NCBI GenBank assembly: GCA_023430045.1 | Contig: JAEZCF010000101.1 | Location: 1-12,590, forward strand | DNA length: 12,590 nt | Source: Pseudomonadota bacterium | GTDB taxonomy: Bacteria > Pseudomonadota > Gammaproteobacteria > Xanthomonadales > Xanthomonadaceae | Reading direction: 5' to 3' | Shown here: piece by piece, positions 6,081 to 12,590 of the stretch | How the letters are laid out: each line of letters starts with the position of its first letter | Numbering within the stretch: position 1 is the first letter of the stretch | Notes under the pieces: model-generated | Databases searched by the model: none | Seen by the model: the letters and a program-made list of their open reading frames with translations, nothing else | What the model was told of the DNA's origin: nothing | Position numbers and translations under genes: made by a program

Positions 6081-6102
6081 GCCGACCATGGGTCGGCTCT
6101 AC
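6081..6102 (-). repeat. GTAG-type REP (SMAG-like)
   Basis: On the minus strand it reads GTAGAGCCGACC-CAT-GGTCGGC: the GTAG head followed by a hairpin, as in the REP family of S. maltophilia. It begins 3 nt after the stop of the metH C-terminal gene and probably protects or ends that transcript. Confidence 0.85.
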
Positions 6103-6105
6103 CGG

Positions 6106-8786
<2,681 letters not shown>

Positions 8787-8790
<4 letters not shown>

Positions 8791-9893
8791 GCGGCCTGCT
8801 CCTGTGCACCCGGCAACCGGCGGGGCGGCACGCCGGCCACGGCCCCGGCGATGGCGCGGATGTGGTCGGGCGTGGAGCCGCAGCAGCCGCCGACCAGGTT
8901 CAACAGGCCATCCTCGGCGAAGCCACGCAGGGTGGCAGCCATCTCCGCGGGCGTTTCGTCGTACTCGCCGAAGGCATTGGGCAGGCCGGCATTGGGATGC
9001 GCGCTGACGTAACAGTCGGCGACCTGTGACAGCGTCTCCACGTGCGGACGCATGGCGTCGGCACCCAGCGCGCAGTTGAGACCGATGGAGAGTGGGCGTG
9101 CATGGGCCAGCGAAGCATGGAACGCTTCGGCGGTCTGCCCCGACAGCGTGCGCCCGGACGCATCGGTGATGGTGCCGGAAATCATTACCGGCAGCCGGGC
9201 ACCACGCGCGTCGAAGGCTTCTTCCACCGCGAACAACGCGGCCTTGGCGTTGAGCGTGTCGAAGATGGTCTCCACCATGATCGTGTCCGCACCGCCGTCG
9301 ATGAGGCCGTCCACGGCCTCGCGGTACGTGTCGCACAGTTCGTCGAAGCTGGTGTTGCGGAAACCCGGGTCGTTGACGTCCGGGCTGATCGACGCCGTGC
9401 GGCTGGTCGGCCCGAGCACGCCGATGACGAAGCGTGGCCTGCCGGGCACGGTCGCTTCGACGGCATCGCAGCAGGCGCGGGCGATGGCGGCGCCGGCCTT
9501 GTTCAGTTCATATACCAGGTGTTCGAGGTGGTAGTCGGCCTGGCTCACCGAGGTGGCGTTGAACGTATTGGTTTCCACCAGGTCCGCACCGGCCTGCAGG
9601 TAATCGGCATGGATGGCGGCGATGATGTCCGGGCGGGTCAGCAACAGCAGGTCGTTGTTGCCTTTCAGGTCGTGGCCCTGCGGTACGCCATGGTCGCAGC
9701 CGGGCCCATGTGCGTGCCCACCGGGTGCAGTGTCGAAGCCGCCGGCGAAGCGTTCGCCGCGGTAATCCGCCTCCTGCAGGCCGTGGCGCTGGATCATGGT
9801 GCCCATCGCGCCGTCGATGACCAGGATGCGCTCGCGCAGGGCGTCGAGCAGGGCGTGGGTACGTTCGGGATGCAGCCAGGGCAGGACGGACAC
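8787..9893 (-). CDS. metH: Methionine synthase, homocysteine-binding half
   Basis: 368 residues, equal to the first domain of E. coli MetH: a TIM-barrel homocysteine S-methyltransferase. The zinc ligands that activate the thiol are C274 (GLNCALG) and C337-C338 (GGCCGST). Conserved blocks include VIDGAMGTMIQ (25-35) and ETNTFN (107-112). A 24-residue insert at 51-74, rich in Gly and metal ligands (H60, H62, C66, H68, H74), replaces about four residues of E. coli MetH just before DLKGNN. It starts with GTG at 9893, seven bases after the regulator's TGA, and the AGG in TGAGGT serves as ribosome site. It should work only together with the cobalamin half that follows. A stand-alone betaine- or SMM-type methyltransferase is less likely given the coupled partner. 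Confidence 0.93.
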
Positions 9894-9900
9894 GGCAACC

Positions 9901-10830
9901 TCAGGGCTTGCTGGCGATCAGAGAGATCACTTCGAAATGGGGTGGGCGCTTCTCACGGGTCACCGTTTCCAGGCTGGAGACCTGCAGGCCTGCCTTGTCG
10001 ACGAACTTCCTCAGTTCCTTGTCACTGAAACCCAGGTTGACGTGGCCGTAGGCATCCACCGCCGCCTTGTGCTCGTGGCGTGCCAGGCTGCACAGCAGCA
10101 GCCGACCGCCGGGACGCAGCACGCGCGCGGCTTCGGTCACCGCCTGCGCCGGCTTGCTGGCGTAGGTGAGCGCGTGCATCAGCACCACCAGGTCGAAGCT
10201 GCGGTCCTTGAAGGGCAGGGCATGCATGTCGCCTTCGCGCACTTCCACGTTTGGCAGGCGGCGCAGGCGTTCGCTGGCGGCCGCGACCACGCGCGCGCTG
10301 GTGTCGATGCAGACGTAACGCCGTGCATGCGGGGCGACCAGTTCGGCCAGCACGCCGTCACCGGAGGCGATATCCAGCACGTCGCCGGTTTCCAGCAACG
10401 GCAGTGCCGTACGCGCCAGCGCCTCCCAGGTGCGGCCCGGGGAGTAGTGGCGCTCCATGTCGCCGGCTACGCTGTCGGCCCAGTTCTGGTCGGCGGCGCG
10501 GCTGGCCAGTACCGAGGCGACGCGTTCGGCGTCCTGGCGCAGCAGCGGGTCATCGCTGCCGGTGCTCAAGGCGTGCCACAATGCACGCTGTGCCGGGTCC
10601 AACTGGGCGTCGTCGAAGCGGTAATAGGCCGAAACGCCGGCACGGCGGTCGCGCACCAGGCCGGCTTCCTTCAGGCGCGCCAGGTGCGTCGATACCCGCG
10701 GTTGCGCCAGCCGGGTGATCGCCGACAATTCGGCGACGGTCAGTTCTTCCTGTTCCAGCAGCGCCAGCAGGCGCACCCGGGTGGCATCGGCGAACACCTT
10801 CAGGCGGGTCGACCAGTCCTCGAGATCCAT
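9901..10830 (-). CDS. ArsR-family regulator fused to SAM-dependent methyltransferase (SahR-like)
   Basis: 309 residues. An ArsR winged helix occupies about 1-75 (FADATRVRLLALL; LAQPRVSTHLARLKEAGLV). It lacks the ELCVCD metal-binding cysteines, so it is not an arsenic or metal sensor. A class I methyltransferase domain follows (about 125-250), with motif I VLDIASGDGVLAELV (151-165), an acidic residue after strand 2 (CIDTS), and LRPGGRLLL (238-246). It is the first gene of the metH operon. ArsR-type SahR regulators control methionine-cycle genes in proteobacteria by sensing S-adenosylhomocysteine, and this protein fits that role: the methyltransferase fold may serve as the SAM/SAH sensor. Alternatively it may be a true methyltransferase acting on a small molecule. 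The start is fixed by AGGTGG six bases upstream. Confidence 0.85.
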   Translation of the reverse strand: MDLEDWSTRLKVFADATRVRLLALLEQEELTVAELSAITRLAQPRVSTHLARLKEAGLVRDRRAGVSAYYRFDDAQLDPAQRALWHALSTGSDDPLLRQDAERVASVLASRAADQNWADSVAGDMERHYSPGRTWEALARTALPLLETGDVLDIASGDGVLAELVAPHARRYVCIDTSARVVAAASERLRRLPNVEVREGDMHALPFKDRSFDLVVLMHALTYASKPAQAVTEAARVLRPGGRLLLCSLARHEHKAAVDAYGHVNLGFSDKELRKFVDKAGLQVSSLETVTREKRPPHFEVISLIASKP

Positions 10831-10862
10831 AAATATCCACCTATCGCGATAGAGAGATATTT
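10831..10862 (-). promoter_or_regulatory. 32-bp near-palindrome, probable operator of the metH operon
   Basis: A perfect 12-bp core CTATCGCGATAG is flanked by AAATATC and GATATTT; only three of 16 symmetric pairs mismatch. It touches the start codon of the ArsR-type regulator and overlaps the -10 box, ideal for autorepression. The ribosome site AGGTGG lies in its distal arm. Whether it equals the published SahR motif cannot be settled here. Confidence 0.75.
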
Positions 10863-10887
10863 TCGCTCCCTACCGTGATCCGGTCAA
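10859..10887 (-). promoter_or_regulatory. Promoter of the regulator-metH operon
   Basis: Minus-strand TTGACC (10887-10882) and GAAAAT (10864-10859) are 17 bp apart. A start near 10852 gives a leader of about 21 nt that contains AGGTGG, consistent with the chosen start codon. Confidence 0.6.
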
Positions 10888-10954
10888 GCCGCCGACACCT
10901 CCGATGCGTCCGGCCCATGGTGGGCTGTCCTGGCCGCGCGTCCATGCGTCACGC

Positions 10955-10977
10955 AGCCGATCATGGATCGGCTCTAC
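10955..10977 (-). repeat. GTAG-type REP (SMAG-like)
   Basis: Minus-strand GTAGAGCCGATC-CAT-GATCGGCT hairpin. The same 23 bases recur at 11068-11090. Confidence 0.85.
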
Positions 10978-11016
10978 CCCGGGGCCTCCCGCCACGGCCA
11001 GGCGCCGACACCAGCG

Positions 11017-11039
11017 GTAGAGCCGACCCGTGGTCGGCT
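11017..11039 (+). repeat. GTAG-type REP (SMAG-like)
   Basis: Plus-strand GTAGAGCCGACC-CGT-GGTCGGCT hairpin. It faces the minus REP at 11068, forming an inverted pair that could fold into one larger structure. Confidence 0.85.
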
Positions 11040-11067
11040 GCCCTGGCCGCGCATCCATGTGCCACGC

Positions 11068-11090
11068 AGCCGATCATGGATCGGCTCTAC
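11068..11090 (-). repeat. GTAG-type REP (SMAG-like)
   Basis: Second copy of the minus-strand element seen at 10955, with identical sequence; partner of the plus REP at 11017. Confidence 0.85.
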
Positions 11091-11130
11091 CTCGGGGCAT
11101 CCCGCCCCCGGCCAGGCGTCGCGCACCCAA

Positions 11131-11198
11131 GGGCATGCCGTCCCGGTCAGCCGCCGGGGCCGTCGCACTTCGGGGCATGCGGCCCCAGTCAGCCGCCG
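11131..11198. repeat. 42-bp-period direct repeat
   Basis: GGGCATGCCGTCCCGGTCAG at 11131 and GGGCATGCGGCCCCAGTCAG at 11173, each followed by CCGCCG; 23 of 26 positions agree. It lies directly upstream of the dehydrogenase promoter. An open frame continues through it, but the family start lies downstream, so it is probably non-coding. Confidence 0.55.
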
Positions 11199-11213
11199 AT
11201 GCCGCCACGCCAG

Positions 11214-11219
11214 TACAAT
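11214..11219 (+). promoter_or_regulatory. Possible -10 box of the acyl-CoA dehydrogenase gene
   Basis: TACAAT lies 29 bp before the GTG start. The -35 region, inside the 42-bp repeat, is poor, so activation or another sigma factor is possible. Confidence 0.35.
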
Positions 11220-11248
11220 CGCCCGACCATTTTCCCGGGAGGGGCGTT

Positions 11249-12397
<1,149 letters not shown>

Positions 12398-12413
12398 GGC
12401 GTGCTCCCGTGCG

Positions 12414-12436
12414 GTAGAGCCGACCCATGGTCGGCT
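12414..12436 (+). repeat. GTAG-type REP (SMAG-like)
   Basis: GTAGAGCCGACC-CAT-GGTCGGCT, plus orientation, 17 nt after the dehydrogenase stop. Its first 22 bases are the exact reverse complement of the element at 6081-6102. A second short inverted repeat, CCGACCC-T-GGGTCGG, lies at 12460-12474. Confidence 0.85.
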
Positions 12437-12484
12437 GGACCGCGCGGCGCGGGTCCCCGCCGACCCTGGGTCGGTGACAACAAG

Positions 12485-12519
12485 AAGGCCCCGGATTGCT
12501 CCGGGGCCTTTTGTTTTTT
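12485..12519 (+). terminator. Intrinsic terminator of the dehydrogenase gene
   Basis: Perfect 10-bp stem AAGGCCCCGG / CCGGGGCCTT with loop ATTGCT, followed by TTGTTTTTT. It is the clearest rho-independent terminator in the window. The other strand gives TTCTTGTTG after the stem, so weak bidirectional action is possible. Confidence 0.93.
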
Positions 12520-12522
12520 CGT

Positions 12523-12545
12523 GGTGACGACCAACGGTCGTCACC
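12523..12545 (+). repeat. REP hairpin, TGACGACC variant
   Basis: GGTGACGACC-AAC-GGTCGTCACC, a 10-bp stem. The inner 19 bases are the exact reverse complement of 6060-6078. Confidence 0.7.
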
Positions 12546-12590
12546 CACCAGACCGACCGGGAGCCGTCACCCACCGGACCCACCGGGAGC
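12540..12590. repeat. Start of a 26-bp tandem repeat
   Basis: GTCACCCACC-A-GACC-G-ACCGGGAGCC is followed at once by GTCACCCACC-G-GACC-C-ACCGGGAGC, with 23 of 25 bases equal, and runs to the window edge. The first unit overlaps the right arm of the REP hairpin. The number of copies beyond the edge is unknown. Confidence 0.6.

Larger units (their letters stand above)
10891..11117. repeat. 113-bp imperfect tandem duplication holding REPs
   Basis: Unit 1 (from 10891) and unit 2 (from 11004) align throughout: GCCGACACC heads, a plus-orientation REP, CCTGGCCGCGC, an identical minus-orientation REP, then CGGGGC(C/A)TCCCGCC and GGCCAGGCG. A decayed third start follows near 11117. The plus-REP of unit 1 has lost its GTAG head (14 of 19 core bases match). 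No gene is credible in this stretch; the open frames across it have low-complexity Arg/Pro/Gly composition. Confidence 0.75.

Noticed and set aside
8791..9336. Upstream extension of the metH cobalamin half
   Set aside because: It is read through the homocysteine gene in another frame; the real start at 8790 has AGGAG and aligns with the family.
10831..10862. Riboswitch ahead of the methionine operon
   Set aside because: The predicted leader is only about 21 nt, too short for a SAM, SAH or cobalamin riboswitch; the palindrome is better explained as a protein-binding site.
10891..11200. CRISPR array or attachment site
   Set aside because: Repeat length, spacing and the GTAG hairpins fit REP elements; there are no uniform repeats with unique spacers, no cas genes and no integrase.
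11030..11248. N-terminal extension of the acyl-CoA dehydrogenase
   Set aside because: It crosses REP and tandem-repeat DNA, gives Arg/Pro/Ala-rich sequence, and the GTG at 11249 has a strong ribosome site and the normal family start.

Overview
The window is ordinary high-GC gammaproteobacterial chromosome, most likely from Stenotrophomonas (Xanthomonadaceae). The main pointers are hairpin repeats that begin with GTAG and carry a GCCGACC-type stem, which match the REP family known from S. maltophilia, a methionine synthase split into two genes, and the content and order of the other genes. No phage, integrase, transposase, tRNA, rRNA or CRISPR array is visible. I found no convincing new multi-gene system. 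The interest lies in regulatory sites, repeats and protein architecture.

Layout. (1) 1-3063, minus strand: one operon read leftward from a promoter near 3040 that is overlapped by a palindrome of the form GGTG-N16-CACC. Its order is a small unknown exported or membrane ORF, a YtrA-type GntR repressor, an ABC ATPase, an ABC-2 permease and a secreted DUF4097-like protein cut by the window edge. Two gene junctions are ATGA overlaps. (2) 3149-6001, plus strand: an exported glutathione peroxidase, then an exported FKBP-type prolyl isomerase with a duplicated N-terminal module, slyX (preceded by a possible 38-codon upstream ORF) and a DUF2058/YaiL-like protein. (3) 6002-6105: convergent gap with a stem-loop and two REP hairpins. 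(4) 6106-10887, minus strand: a methionine-cycle operon. An ArsR-type DNA-binding domain fused to a SAM-dependent methyltransferase comes first, followed by the homocysteine/zinc half of MetH and then the folate/cobalamin/activation half, joined by an ATGA overlap. A 32-bp near-palindrome overlaps the promoter. (5) 10888-11213: a gap built of REP repeats inside a 113-bp tandem duplication, followed by a 42-bp-period repeat. (6) 11214-12397, plus strand: an acyl-CoA dehydrogenase. (7) 12398-12590: a REP, a strong intrinsic terminator, a second REP and the start of a 26-bp tandem repeat that leaves the window.

How the parts work together: the left operon looks like a ligand- or stress-induced ABC system that represses itself through its GntR protein. 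The middle group handles periplasmic peroxide detoxification and protein folding; an FKBP isomerase next to slyX is also seen in enterobacteria. The MetH operon regenerates methionine from homocysteine using methyl-THF and B12, and is probably controlled by a regulator able to sense SAM or SAH through its fused methyltransferase domain. All functions are inferred from reading the sequence; no database search was run.
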